Source of the DNA: Euglena gracilis
Taxonomy: Eukaryota; Euglenida; Euglenophyceae; Euglenales
Assembly (NCBI GenBank): GCA_039621445.1
Contig: CP154957.1
Location: 6,194,504 to 6,258,503, forward strand
DNA length: 64,000 nt
Reading direction: 5' to 3'
In this document: in pieces, positions 47,719-58,736 of the stretch
Layout: the number at the start of each line of letters is the position of its first letter
Numbering within the stretch: position 1 is the first letter of the stretch
Notes under the pieces: model-generated
What the model was told of the DNA's origin: nothing
Databases searched by the model: none
What the model saw: the letters and a program-made list of their open reading frames with translations, nothing else
Program-made: the position numbers and the translations under genes

Positions 47719-48377
47719 ACAGTTTGAAAAATTTTTTATCTTCTCAAAGGCCTTTTACCGTTTCCAACCGGCGTTTAAATATTTTTTGGGGTTATTTTTT
47801 CCGAGCTGTCTGGGCATTGAATGCGGCCCAACATTCGACAGTCGGAAGTCGAACACCCCGGAGGGACTCACAACAATTGGGGAAAGGGGATCGGAACTCG
47901 GTGTCTTTTGACTCGTAATCAGAATCTGGACCGTGTTCAAGCCTTTGTGGGTGGTGGTTGTGATCTGTCCTTGGTGCTCTGAAGTGAAAAAAAAATTGCA
48001 TAAAATGTGCAAATAAATCACTCGTTTTTTTTATTTTGGGCCTCTTGAACACAAGTTTTTTCTAAAGTCTCGCCCCCCCAGGAAAATGTTGTTTCTGTAC
48101 AAATAAAATCTAGATATAAATACAAATGATGCCTGCCTGCCCCCCCCCCCGGTCCAACTGGCCAGCACCTTTTTTCCAGCCAGGAGCTTCCAGCCAGGCT
48201 GCCGACTCCCGGGAGGGAGGTGCGCTGAAATAAAACTGGGGCCAGCCCAGCACCAGCACAGCTGGGCTGAGCCGGAAAAGGTGTTGGTGCAAAAAATAGG
48301 GGCTCAAAGATGGCCAAGGTACTGTTTTTAAAGGTTTCCGGGGCATTTGCTTCAAATTTTTGGATGAAAATTCCGAC

Positions 48378-48497
48378 TCAGCTGCATTTGGCTATTTTCA
48401 CAAGAGGTTTTTTGGGTTTGTCCGCCAGCAACCAGCAACCACGTGCCTCAGACATCTGCTTCCTCATGGCACCATCGGATGAGTAAAGACCTCTACA
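48378..48497 (-). CDS. Terminal exon, basic
   Basis: Minus-strand acceptor GGTTTGTGTAG precedes GLYSSDGAMRKQMSEARGCW, LLADKPKKPLVKIAKCS and TGA. Lys-rich end. The exon at 48716-48928 on the same strand could be its predecessor. Confidence 0.5.
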   Translation of the reverse strand, partial: CRGLYSSDGAMRKQMSEARGCWLLADKPKKPLVKIAKCS

Positions 48498-48715
48498 CAA
48501 ACCTGGCCTATGTGTGGGGGGGGTTCGGTCTCGGCCAATTGCCAGCCTTCGGCTGGCCACAGGGGGCCTTATATGGGGGGGAACACGGTATTACAGATGT
48601 ATTCCGTTGCATCATCTCACCGTTTTTTTTATCCTCCTTGTTTGCTGTATCCCAAGCCTGATTCCGTACCACACAAGACAGCATTCGCATCCGGTTCCAC
48701 AGCATGATGGGGGCT

Positions 48716-48928
48716 CTAAACTGCCTTGACCATTTGCATCGGTTGCGGCTGCACCACAACCAGTTCTTCAATGCTTTCTCGTGGACGGACTCCGGATGTT
48801 TTTTCCCTTTTGGTTGCAACGGCGTCTAACCATTGTGCCAAAATGTGCAAGATTTTTACAGCTTTTTTTCCAAATTGGTGGCACTTGGCAGGGGGACCCC
48901 CCCCACCTTCAGACATGACCCTTTTCAC
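48716..48928 (-). CDS. Exon-like frame, minus strand
   Basis: Reads FGKKAVKILHILAQWLDAVA, TKREKTSGVRPRESIEELVV, VQPQPMQMVKAV. A helical segment then a charged linker. A different minus frame (KKHPESVHEKALKNWLW) overlaps. Likely the same gene as 48378-48497. Confidence 0.42.
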   Translation of the reverse strand: MKRVMSEGGGGPPAKCHQFGKKAVKILHILAQWLDAVATKREKTSGVRPRESIEELVVVQPQPMQMVKAV

Positions 48929-49751
48929 CCTGGTCTGACTTTTAACTTACTGGCCTACCTTTTTTTTTTTTGGCATTGTGCCTCGTTTCAGGGCCATGGG
49001 AATTTGGTTTAGGACGTCACAGTCATAACCTTGCAGCCCTGAACCGAGGTCCACCTCGTTCAGCATGACATTGCCAGAATTTGGGCCACGTGGTCATCAT
49101 TGGAGGCAAGTAGCTATCATTTGCATGCGCTGAAGGGAAAACCGTCCAGGCATCAGCAACGCCAGGGTTTAATCGGGGGGATGTCGGGCCCCCCTCCCGC
49201 TGGCAGGAAGTGGGCCAACTCGCACTCTGGGGCACTCTGAGCCCTCCGGGGTTGGTCAAATTCAGCTTGGTGCCAAAGGTGCCACGGTTTTTCACGCAGT
49301 CATCCTCCAAACGGTATTGCTTACAGCCCAAGGAATCGTCCGGTTTGCCACATGAGCATTCGGGCAACATTTTTCTGACTAAGCCTTGGTTTGGTGACTG
49401 CCTGTGGGATGTCAGTCGCGACCTCCCCAGGTTGGGTTGGTCTTTGGCCAAAATGACATTTATTTGAAAATGTTGACATAATTCATGAAACAACCCTATT
49501 GAACAAAACACCATATCAGTGTCTCAAATTTTGTGTGTATTTTTTTCGAAAAAGAATTGTCAAATTATTTCGCGAACGCTGTCAAACCGGTCAAACAATT
49601 TTTGAGAACATTTCAAACCCCTGCCAAACAATTACAAAAACCCAAAAACCTGTTGTCCAGATTTGCATTTGGAATGTCACTCCATTCCAACAACAGGGGA
49701 ATTGGGGTTATGACAGTCCCTCTGTGAGAAGAGCTGACTGCAGTCTTCCAG

Positions 49752-50773
49752 CTTTGGTGGTTCGGACAGACGACAAGCTGGCGGTGGAGCTGTTGGAGTT
49801 TCGCATCATGGCGACCGCACTCGACCCCCACAAGGGGTTGGGCATGGACCAATCTGTAAATATGTCTGTGTATGGACGTATTCCTCCATCCCCCAACACT
49901 AAATTTTCCGTTTCCTTTTTAAGCTTCGGTCCCCATGAAAAGCATCTGTTGTATAAAATTGTGATCTTTTGCATTTGTTTGAGAACATACCAAAAAAGGC
50001 ACTCATCATTGGACCAACCCCTGCTCCACAACCAGCACACCCGCGAGATGGTCAAGACAAGCATCACCAGGATTGTCCGCGAATGGCAAGAACAACACCA
50101 GGCAGAGTATGCCCCCGTGAAGGGTTTTGTTTCTCCTGTGGTTATTCGTTTCCTTGCTTCTTTGGGCCCCAAATACACAGGATAGGAAACAACAGTTGAT
50201 AAAATTTTCCTACTGGCAATTTCACTGTTGTCGAATGACCTCCCAGTTTAACCAGTTCGGAGTGAGTTCGGGGGGTTCTGTTGACAAAAAAAACACCCAG
50301 TGGATGGGAGGAACCACGCCAGGTCTCTCATTTGATCATCAGGAGCGCAAGAAAACTGCAAGCATTGCCGTTGAGTGCTCAAGATGCAGCCGCACCACGG
50401 GGCAGGGGGCAGGTGAGGCACGGATTAATTTTTCGGGTGAACGAGGTTGACCGTAATCAAACGGGGAAACAAAAAAGTGAGAAAATGAAGCGAAAGCCTT
50501 CTTGTCAACGTCTCCTCGAGTGCCTCCGGGACCAAGGTTTGACAGACTCGTTTCAGTCGTTTGTGGCCGCTTCTTCGCCAAGTGTCCGCCAGACAAACCT
50601 TGGCTCAGATGCCAGAACCGAAGAGAAGCGCCGAGGTGCTGGATGCTGACCTGATCGAGGGGGTGGAGGCGGCCGAGGAGGCCATCAAGGCCATCCAGGA
50701 GATGGGGGCCCTCATTGATGTAGACGACGGCGTCGTCGCTGTCTGGGGTCCCTGGGAGTTCGAGGAGTTGTAA
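49752..50773 (+). CDS. Multi-exon gene, acidic helical C-terminus
   Basis: Exons: 49752-49855 (acceptor GCAGTCTTCCAG; VRTDDKLAVELLEFRIMATA, LDPHKGLGMDQS; donor TCT/GTAAAT); about 49999-50123 (HNQHTREMVKTSITRIVREW, QEQHQAEYAPVK); about 50485-50600 (PSCQRLLECLRDQGLTDSFQ, SFVAASSPSV); 50609-50773 (acceptor CTTGGCTCAG; PEPKRSAEVLDADLIEGVEA, AEEAIKAIQEMGALIDVDDG, VVAVWGPWEFEEL, TAA). All four are helical and charged; the last is strongly acidic. Linking them is inference from strand and spacing; phases of the middle exons are unverified. No family recognised. Confidence 0.55.
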
Positions 50774-51304
50774 GGCCTGGATCCGAAATGGTGTTTCCTC
50801 GAACAACGGTTGAACCTTGAAAACCTTTTTGTTCTCCTCAAACAAAACAGGGTTTCCTTGCCAATTGTTTCTCACGTTTTCTCGACCCTTTCAGTTTCGG
50901 AGACCGTCAACCTGGGTCTGCTTGGGGTAGATGGGGACCCCACTAAAAGGGGGCCAGCTACGATTAGTCCAGGACAAAAAAAGCACCACAAGTTTTAAAA
51001 AAAAACCAACAACCCATGCAAAGCCTCTGCTTCTTTGACCCAGGGTCAGAGGTAGGCCACCGTTACCGTTGGATACACGTTTGTATTACGTATTTTTTTG
51101 TTTTTTTTTTGTTCGTTTGATTGTTTGTTTTGTCTGTTTGTTTTTGGGGCACCCCTGCATTGTCGACAGTGTCAATCTCTTGCCGCCCAGCTGCCTTTCT
51201 GAAGGAGGCGGCCTTGTTCAGCTGCTTTTTTCAAGCCAGCCCAAATTTTCCAGCACCTGAGCTGACCCCCAGCTTGAATCAACAGAGATTGCAAGGGACA
51301 ACAG

Positions 51305-51560
51305 AGGGGTCATGCTGGGCATGTAGACTGCACATATGATCATTTCTTCCGAGAAACAACAAAAACTTCCCCTTTTATTGAGGATCTTTCTGCCCATCCA
51401 CGAGACCCCAACTTGGACTCTGAGAGGCCTGTGCACACCACCCAGCAGGAGAGCAGGGCTGTGAGAGAACCAAGGCAAGGCTTGGGCAGCCGTGAGAGCG
51501 CATTGGTGGAGGAACGGCGCCTCTGGGAGCAAGACATGGACCGCAGGGAGCAAAGCCAGG
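51305..51560 (+). CDS. Exon, charged coiled-coil-like
   Basis: Frame HVDCTYDHFFRETTKTSPFI, EDLSAHPRDPNLDSERPVHT, TQQESRAVREPRQGLGSRES then ALVEERRLWEQDMDRREQSQ. The Glu/Arg-rich end is typical of a helical coiled region. It could extend the gene ending at 50773 only if that stop is not used. Followed by a family A repeat. Confidence 0.55.
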
Positions 51561-51639
51561 GTGCAGTTCACGTTCTCAGCCACAATTGCACCTGGTTGGT
51601 GTGGAATACCAATGTTTGAGATGGGGTGGTTAATGTGGG

Positions 51640-51900
51640 ACAGGAAGTTGATGAACACCCAACAACCGGTCTGGGTGTCGAACAGGGTCAAGAATGAAAA
51701 GGTCGAGAAACGCATTTTTTTTGATGGTCTGGGCGGATGGGCGATTGCCCACGGATGCCAGAAATGCAATTCATCCCGAAGTCGGCCCATTTTTTGCCAA
51801 ATAATGGCATTTTTTCGGCCATTTTGCCTTTTTGCCTTTTGCATTGAATGTGCTGGGAAGTTTTTTCCGTTTAAGGACAGCCCTGGGTTTGACATTTTGA
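51640..51900 (+). repeat. Family A repeat
   Basis: GGTGTCGAACAGGGTCAAGAA, GCGGATGGGCGATTGCCC, ATGCCAGAAATGCAATTC, TTTTTTGCCAAATAATGGC, TTGCATTGAATGTGCTGGGA, AAGGACAGCCCTGGG. Confidence 0.75.
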
Positions 51901-52048
51901 TTCTTCTCCGAACTGTCCCCAATGGAAGCCCCCTATTCGGTCACACTGCGGGAAATCAGGGATACCTCCTATGGCTGAGGCCAGTCCGGGGATCGAACGA
52001 GGGTTAAAAAAAAAGGTGAAAAACATGATTTTTGATGTTATGCTGGAT

Positions 52049-52460
52049 AAACCCCCCCAAATAATACCCCCCCCCCGGGGTATTATTTTTTCGCCCGAAG
52101 TCCCGGCCCGAGGGGGGGGGGTATTATTTGGGGGGGGTATTATTTTTCCAAAATTTTCGAAATTTTTCGAAGTCCCGTAAAACCCAAAATAGCACCCAAA
52201 ACCGCCCTTTGGGGTCATTTTTTGCACTTTCTTGTGAAATTTACCATTTTTGGAGGTCAGATGAGCCAGAAAAATACATTTTTTTCATAATTTGTTGTCA
52301 GAGATTGTGATTTTTACCAACATTTTCAGGTCAAAATTCCGGGCCTTCGGCCCGGAACAGGGGGGGGGGTATTATTTCGGCGGCCGAAGTCGGACCCCAA
52401 GGGGGGGGGGATTATTTGGGGGGGGGGGTATTATTTGGGGGGGGTATTATTTGGGGGGGG
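52049..52460 (+). mobile_element. Poly-C/G-capped element, word TATTATTTGGGG, copy 2
   Basis: Left CCCCCCCAAATAATACCCCC, right TATTATTTGGGGGGGGG repeated three times. Interior shares TTTTCGAAATTTTTCGAAGT and the CCCTTTGGGGTCATTT segment with 43811-44280. Confidence 0.75.
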
Positions 52461-52685
52461 GTTAGCTGATGGTCCGAGGATGCCAGATTATTCCCCCAAA
52501 GTACCTGTTTTGGGCCAGATATTGCACATTTTCCCTCTGTTTTTGGCTGAGTTTCGATTGATTTGCCGCCGCCCCGAAGGGCTGGCATTTGACTTTTTGG
52601 TGGGAAACCCGGGGGGGGGGCTTCTGTTTGGGGGGTTTTCCTTTTGCACAGAAATACGTGGGTGACATCTTGAGCGACAAACACA

Positions 52686-52808
52686 ATGTACCCTGGAAAT
52701 GAGGAGGAGCAACAACGTGCATGGGAGCGAGAGAAGTGGCGGCTGCGGCGGGCAGGGTTGTACTGCAGCGATGACGAGGGAGAGACTGTTTTTGAACTGG
52801 TCCATTGA
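52686..52808 (+). CDS. Exon or small frame, acidic/basic
   Basis: ATG to TGA: MYPGNEEEQQRAWEREKWRL, RRAGLYCSDDEGETVFELVH. Strong coding character. An AG (CTTGAG) 11 bp upstream of the ATG may instead be an acceptor. The following exon at 52828 could be spliced to it. Confidence 0.52.
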   Translation: MYPGNEEEQQRAWEREKWRLRRAGLYCSDDEGETVFELVH

Positions 52809-52827
52809 ATGCTTATCTTTTCAACAG

Positions 52828-52880
52828 AAAAACCCACTCATGGATCTACTGGCACATTTGAAGGATATTCAGGAGATTGG
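52828..52880 (+). CDS. Short exon
   Basis: The acceptor ATCTTTTCAACAG precedes KNPLMDLLAHLKDIQ, then a CAG/GAGATT boundary of uncertain type. Helical, Leu-rich. Confidence 0.42.
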
Positions 52881-53449
52881 TTTTCCACGTAGGTTTTTTC
52901 CAGGAAATTGGTTTTCCACCTTTGAAACCCTGAATCAACCAGGAGACCCCACCATATCGGCGCAGGCAGACACAGTTTGTATCCGATGTTTATGTCAGGC
53001 TTCTTTTTAAGGAAGTGTTCAAAGAAGGGGTGCTATGGGCAGGCAGGGGGGTTGGGCTTGTTGGACCCCCCCCCAAACACAGGGGAGGGGTCGGGTTTTG
53101 GGGTGGGTTGTAGCACAGCACATCCTCCCGGCGCTGAAGACGCCAGGGCCCGAAAATGGCCTTTTTTTTGAAAGGAGCTTTGCCTGGGTCGGCAGGACCG
53201 GAGTGCAAAACTGACCCCTTGGGCGGGCCTGCTACGGGCAGGCACCCCATATCACAAGGCACCCCCCCCCCCCGGGGTTGGCAAAAAGAAGCCTGGCCGA
53301 TGAATTTCCCCTTCGTCTATTCCTTCGAGGGGGTTGTTTTTTTTGGGGCAAGGCATTTTTATTTTTGGCTGGCCTTCGGCAAATACCACGCTGCATTTCT
53401 GCCTAATCCCGAGCCTGTGGCCAGACAATGGCATCACCTGGGGGTCGAC

Positions 53450-53675
53450 TGGTCGGCGCCAAGGGCAGCCTCACCGCGAATTCCAGCGGCGGGTGGGGTA
53501 CGAGCGTGCGCTCCGAGAGCTCCAGCGGCGCGGCCACGACCTGCTCGCGCCTGGTCATCCAGCCCCAGCCCATCGCCGCACTACTGTGCGAGTCTCGGGG
53601 GAGATCCTGAAGGCCCTGAACGATACCCCGCTGGACATCCGCCGGGGCGTTTCCTTCCAGAGGGAGGAATCCTGA
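53450..53675 (+). CDS. Terminal exon, Arg-rich
   Basis: Frame REFQRRVGYERALRELQRRG, HDLLAPGHPAPAHRRTTVRV, SGEILKALNDTPLDIRRGVS, FQREES, TGA. High GC3, heptad-like Leu/Arg spacing. Opposite strand is open but less plausible. Confidence 0.52.
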
Positions 53676-53734
53676 AAGCACTCAGAGCAATTTCAGGTGT
53701 TTTATGCCTTTGAGGCGCTACTTTTCAGGGTGGT

Positions 53735-54010
53735 TAAAGGGCTGTCTGGGCATCGAACCAACGTTTTTCACATTCGTCCAAAATCAAAAAAGTCGACCAA
53801 CACATTTTCAGTTTTTGGTTGGATAGCAATGTTCCAGCCATGCTAGAAATCACTTTCTTCCCGGAATTAGCCTGCTTTTGTGGTTATTTACTCTGCCAGT
53901 CCAAAAATTTCAAGGCAATTTCAGGCATTTTTAGGCACATTGGCCAAACCCTTATGGCGCATTTTTTCAGGCATTCTGAGTTTTTTAAGGTGCCTTGAAA
54001 AACAATAATG
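53735..54010 (+). repeat. Repeat subfamily A2
   Basis: GGGCTGTCTGGGCATCGAACC, GTCCAAAATCAAAAA, GGATAGCAATGTTCCAGC, repeated CAGGCATTTT, end TTAAGGTGCCTTGAAAAACAATA. Confidence 0.75.
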
Positions 54011-55900
54011 GGTGGTTGCTGATGGTGTGGCTGGATTTCTGAGAAGCTTTGGACAGGATGGGGGGTTGGGTCGTGATCATCTTCTGCCTTTCAAAGCACA
54101 CGCCTCTGCCCACCGTGATGGAGGGGAAGCGCCGTATCCAAGGGTTGACATTGTAATGTCTGGCCCATGTCCACCACCTGTCTGCTGGTTTGCAGGGCAG
54201 TCCGCATGTGGCGAGAGGTTTTTTTTTCTCAGTGAGGACCACCCCTCAAGGAACACCCTCGGGCTGAATGTGGAATGGGGCCGAAGTTTGAAGGTTGAAT
54301 AATGTGGATGGCCATGAAGGCTTTTTCGAACACTTTTTTCCAAAAAAAAGCTCGGCGCTTTGCTCACCCTCCAAAGATGGGCTGACCAGCAGGGCTAGCA
54401 GCGCTGTGACGACCTCTTCAATGGGTCAAAACAGGGTGACTGGACGCATTTCTCGAGGTTCAGACCCTAGACCCTAGTGGTTTGCAGGTCATTCTTTAGA
54501 CAATTGTCCGATTTCGGCCCGGCAGCCAGCCCAAATTTCAAGTCAGCCCGATTTTCCCGCCCTATCCTGGCAACCCCCCGGGGTCCTTAAAGAGATGCAG
54601 TGCAGCCCCTGGCACCTGTGGACATGCACATCTGCACAAGGTTGGGAAGACAGAAGAGCCCCTCGTCTGCGGCAGAATCAGCCAGGTGTCATGGGCACAT
54701 TCGCCCGTTTGAACGCAACAAGTGTACGCACAAACGCACACACTGGGGCCATTGTCACGGAGAGGGCGTGCAGCTGCTGGCAATGGTAATGAAAAAATGA
54801 GTTCAGTTGAAATCATAAAATGAGGCAATGGTTCCAGTGCTTTGTGGGAAAGTTGTGCACGTCATCCCATGGCTTTTCTGGACCCCGATCATAGATTAGC
54901 ACCTCCTCCATCCACCCACCCAAAATCAAGCCAAAATCAACGAAAAACACAAAACAAAAATTTACGGCCCGGCCTTTGGCTGGGCAAAAACCTGACCCAT
55001 GTCGCACCCCCCGGATAGGGGGGGGTCGCTGCCATCTTATCCCTTTATGGGTAAGAGCGAAGCTCACCACCAGGGAAAAGGGGGGGTTGACCCCCCGCCC
55101 TCCCCCCCCCCTCGGGGTTGACCGTGAAAACCGTGGATTCGCTCCATGATCCTGGCCCGGTTCCCCATTTTTTTTTCAGTTGTGAGCGACTGGATTTCTG
55201 GTTTCCGAATCACCTCCGTTTGACCCCGAACTCCCCGCCAGGCCCGAGTCACGCGCGAAGGGGTCCAAACTGGGTAGGATTGGCCCTCCCCCCCCTCTTA
55301 TCTTTCTCTGCCATTTCGCCGGGGTCCAAAAATCGGTCAAGAAATCGATTTTTCGAAAACATCTCGGGAAAACGTACATTATTTCCGGAAGTGTCGGTCT
55401 GACGAAATGCACCCCCGGAGGCCCTTTGTCGATCCCGTTCGCCATTTTGGCCAACACAGAACATGGGTTTTCAGCGGCCAGGGTGGTGTGTATGTGCGCA
55501 CATTTGGGAGTCTTTGAGGAAAAGGCCACATGTCTGCTGTATCGGCCCCCACGTCGTGTTTGCTGGCAGGGGTTTCAAACAGGGGTGTAAAGACGATGAG
55601 CAGGGGTTATTTGACGCGCAGTCGCCGACGCATGGCCCTTCAGCACTGGTGGGTTGGCACTGGAGACACCTGCGTTCCACAGTTTGTCCTCACAGCGCCG
55701 CTGCAGAGCAAGATCGTGCACACATGTGCATGATCTTTTTATCCAAGCATCACACATACTAGGTGGTCAGATTGTGGTGCGAGAGGGGAGGTGCCCCGCA
55801 CACTATTGCCGTGCGATGTGCACATCTCGTTCCGGGCCGGTGTTTTCCAGTCCCCAGACGGTGGACGGTGGGGGTTTCCTTTAGCGAAAGCCTTGTGAAT
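54010..55900. other. Stretch with no firm gene
   Basis: Contains a family A fragment (54225-54300: GTGAGGACCACCCCTCAAGG), weak open frames (54595-54800 on plus, 55176-55529 on minus) and a palindromic AAATCGATTTTTCG segment near 55340 that recurs at 40545 and 62985. None has convincing splice sites. Confidence 0.4.
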
Positions 55901-56000
55901 AACGTCCAATTCAAATAAGTCAAATGAAGCAAATTCTTTTAATCGTAAGGCCAGCCATACTGTGTGCACAGTTTTCCATGTCAATGCTTTGGCATTGGCT

Positions 56001-56112
56001 GCCGAGTGACGAGGAGCCGATGGAGGGGAGCGACCGGATGGAGTCGCCCCCGCCACCACCTCCACCACCCACCAATCCCCCTGCGGTGCCAACGGTTGCG
56101 TCCCCTTGCCAG
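56001..56112 (+). CDS. Exon, acidic then poly-Pro
   Basis: Acceptor TTGGCTGCCGAG or nearby; SDEEPMEGSDRMESPPPPPP then PPTNPPAVPTVASPCQ and a CAGG/GTGTTT donor. Probably disordered. The 112-bp tandem duplication begins 4 bp into the following intron. Confidence 0.55.
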
Positions 56113-56116
56113 GGTG

Positions 56117-56340
56117 TTTGGTTTGCGCTTTCACCAAAGCCAAAGTAGAGAGTTTTCAGATGGATGGAGCGATCTTTGTGTCTGTCTGGTGTGCGGACAT
56201 TGTGTTTTTAAGGCGAAATTCTCAAAAATTTGGTTTGCGCTTTCACCAAAGCCAAAGTAGAGAGTTTTCAGATGGATGGAGCGATCTTTGTGTCTGTCTG
56301 GTGTGCGGACATTGTGTTTTTAAGGCGAAATTCTCAAAAA
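56117..56340 (+). repeat. 112-bp perfect tandem duplication
   Basis: Two head-to-tail 112-bp units (56117-56228, 56229-56340) starting TTTGGTTTGCGCTTTCACCA. They appear identical, indicating a very recent event or an assembly artefact. Confidence 0.9.
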
Positions 56341-56429
56341 ATTTTATTTTTTTAAAGGCATTTTTTATGTTTTTGCAAGGTTTTTTTAAGGCATTTTGAA
56401 GATTTTAAGAATTTTACGGTGCCCATTTT

Positions 56430-56695
56430 CCATTTGTAGTCAAAGAGCCATCTGGGCATCGAACAAACGTCGTTTCCAGGTGGAAAATCAAACCCATTTT
56501 TTTTTGAGCTTTGGGTGGATGGACAGTGTTCCAGCAATGCCAGAAGTTATTTTTTTTTACCCAAGTTGACTTGTTTTTGCCAAGATTTTGCGACTTCTTT
56601 TTTGCTGGAAATCCAGGACCAATTTTTAAAGGTCCTTCAAGTTTTTTTAAGGGTTTTTTTTGGTGTTTTGAGGTGCCTTGAAAATAATTCCTGCT
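56430..56695 (+). repeat. Repeat subfamily A2
   Basis: AGCCATCTGGGCATCGAACA, GGTGGATGGACAGTGTTCC, AGCAATGCCAGAAGTTA, closing GAGGTGCCTTGAAAATAATT. Confidence 0.75.
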
Positions 56696-56880
56696 GGTCT
56701 GTGTGTGTTCTGTGTGCGCATGTCTCTCTCTTCTCTGATTGCCTGTGTGTGAAAAAAATTGTCAGCACGTTTCTTGGAATGTGGCTTCCTTGTTTTTTTG
56801 GCAACCTGGCCATTCAGTTGCTCTGTTTCCATCTCTGAGTTTGTGATCCGGTGATCAAAGCTCTGCTCCTGACGCACCAG

Positions 56881-57048
56881 ACAGCGACGATGATTGGTTC
56901 GCTCGACGTCGGGCAGAGAGGAACCAAGGGCGACAGCAGCGAGCAGCAAAGCGACAGAAGGAAACAGCAAACGAGGAGCTCCGGGAAAGGATCCAGCGGA
57001 TTCAGCAGCGGAACCGCGAGAGGCTCAGACCGGGGCACTGCAGAACAT
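56881..57048 (+). CDS. Exon, Arg/Gln-rich coiled coil
   Basis: Acceptor GACGCACCAG precedes DSDDDWFARRRAERNQGRQQ, RAAKRQKETANEELRERIQR, IQQRNRERLRPG. Long charged helix. The 3' end is uncertain (AAGTGG or an upstream AG). Confidence 0.6.
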
Positions 57049-57137
57049 TAAGTGGTTCACAAATGAGAGTTTCGTTCCTCAAATTTAAAGGGTGATTTTA
57101 TATCTGTTGTCGGGCGGTCCACAGGGGGGGGGGGGAC

Positions 57138-57225
57138 GATCGACGTTTTGGACCTCTGGGATGCAGCAGAGGCACGGTGGGTGATCGAGGGATATGCAAT
57201 GAGAGAGTTTTCGGCAGCAAAATGA
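57138..57225 (+). CDS. Short exon, helical
   Basis: Frame IDVLDLWDAAEARWVIEGYA then MREFSAAK and TGA. Either a terminal exon or one with a donor before the stop; the next exon begins only 16 bp later, so they belong to alternative or different models. Confidence 0.48.
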
Positions 57226-57240
57226 AATGTGCTGCTGCAG

Positions 57241-57458
57241 GGTCACGTACACAGCTGCTCGGGATGATGGCAGAGAAGCCGAAGCTGAAGCCACAACAGC
57301 TGTTGCGGAGGGCATCGTTGTCTGACAGCAGTTCTTCGGATGCAGATTCTCCGCCCCCACAGCCGCAAAACCCAAGTCTGGGCAGCGAAACTGACGAAGA
57401 TGTGAAGAGGCTGAAGAGGACTCGCCGGCCACCAGCAGAAGCAAACCGTTGCAACTGA
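57241..57458 (+). CDS. Terminal exon, Ser-rich acidic and basic
   Basis: Acceptor TGTGCTGCTGCAG precedes SRTQLLGMMAEKPKLKPQQL, LRRASLSDSSSSDADSPPPQ, PQNPSLGSETDEDVKRLKRT, RRPPAEANRCN, TGA. SDSSSSDADS and SETDED look like casein-kinase-2-type acidic clusters next to a basic nuclear-type end (inference). Confidence 0.6.
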
Positions 57459-57777
57459 GTATTGGGTGGTTTGTTTTGCACCAACTATGTCACCCCCCCC
57501 CCCACACATGTCCCCCCCAGCTTTGCACTTGGGTGGAATTTCAAGACGCTCGGGGGTTTACATGTGGGGGGGGCTTTATGTTTTGCGGGGCTTCCTCAGG
57601 GGGCATTATTTTAAAAGGCGTTAAGTTTTTTCAAGTGGTGTTTTTTTAAAGGTTTTTAAAAGGTTGTTTACGACATTTTCGAGTTTTTCAGGCGCACAGG
57701 TGCCAATTTTTGCAATTTATGCATGTAACATATCCCCAACTTTTTGTGTGTGAAATTTGATGTGCTCACGACGTAAA

Positions 57778-58302
57778 ACCCCCCCGAATCGAAGCCCTCG
57801 GGGGCTTCTATTCGGAGTTGGTCGAAAATTGAGGGGGGGGCTTCTGTTCGGGGGGGGGGGACACTGGGACCACCTCCACGTACATAGACAAAAAGGGCCA
57901 GAGGCGAACAACAGTGCCAGGCCAGAAGAAGGGAGAAAAGGCACCAAAAAACAGCCACAGTGCACACAGGGGGGGGCACTGTTCGGAAAAATGGTCGAAA
58001 ACCAGAGGGTCCGAGCATTATCGAAGAAATTTATTCGTGGGTTTACACGTCTCACCTTTCCAAGCCATGTCAAATTTGCTGCAAAATGTTACTCTTGTGG
58101 ATGCACTGGATCATAAACTAAACTCACCACGTAAACTCACCCAACCCTCATTAAACCCACGGCTGAAGGAGCCAAAACACTTGCCGTCTGTCCCAATTGA
58201 CAGACAATCCACGGGGAGCGGCCTACTATTCGGGGGGGGGGGGGCATTATTCGGAAGTTTGGTCGAAAACCGAGGGGGGGCTTCTATTCGGGGGGGGGGG
58301 GT
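57778..58302 (+). mobile_element. Poly-C/G-capped element(s), word GAATAGAAGCC
   Basis: CCCCCCCGAATCGAAGCCCT, GGGGGCTTCTATTCGGAG and TTGAGGGGGGGCTTCTGTTC at 57778-57862; TATTCGGGGGGGGGG and GAGGGGGGGCTTCTATTCGG at 58215-58302. The two clusters may be the ends of one 525-bp element or two short ones. Confidence 0.6.
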
Positions 58303-58639
58303 TATGTACATACATACATATGAATAAATGGCGCCGCGCGCGCGTCATTGGGGGGGTTGGGCGGGTGGTGTGGGCGAATCTGCCAGTGGGGTGCCAATTT
58401 TTGCAACACCTTGTTTGATGTGTTTGTGCATGTTTGTGTGCATGTTGACAGCAGGGCGAAAGCACCGCATGGTCCCCGGGGTAATTCAGCCAGCGAGCAG
58501 CATTTTTCCACCCTGCACCCCTGCACCCTCCACCCTGCACCCCCAGACGAAATACCCTGGCCTGTTCCACTGGTTTATGGCTACCAGTGGGTTCTGCAAT
58601 GCTTTGCCACCGTTTGGAAGTTCCCAGAGAAGGTGCATC

Positions 58640-58736
58640 CAGCGACACAAGTGACGACATTGCACGTTTGAAACAGCGCCGCCGGGATGAGCGAACCAGG
58701 CTTCTTTCCAGCTTTCCCTGGGTCGACGTTTCACAG
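58640..58736 (+). CDS. Exon, charged
   Basis: After AGAGAAG: GASSDTSDDIARLKQRRRDE, RTRLLSSFPWVDVSQ, donor TCACAG/GTATTT. The intron (58737-58944, 208 bp) is largely a family A repeat. Confidence 0.6.
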
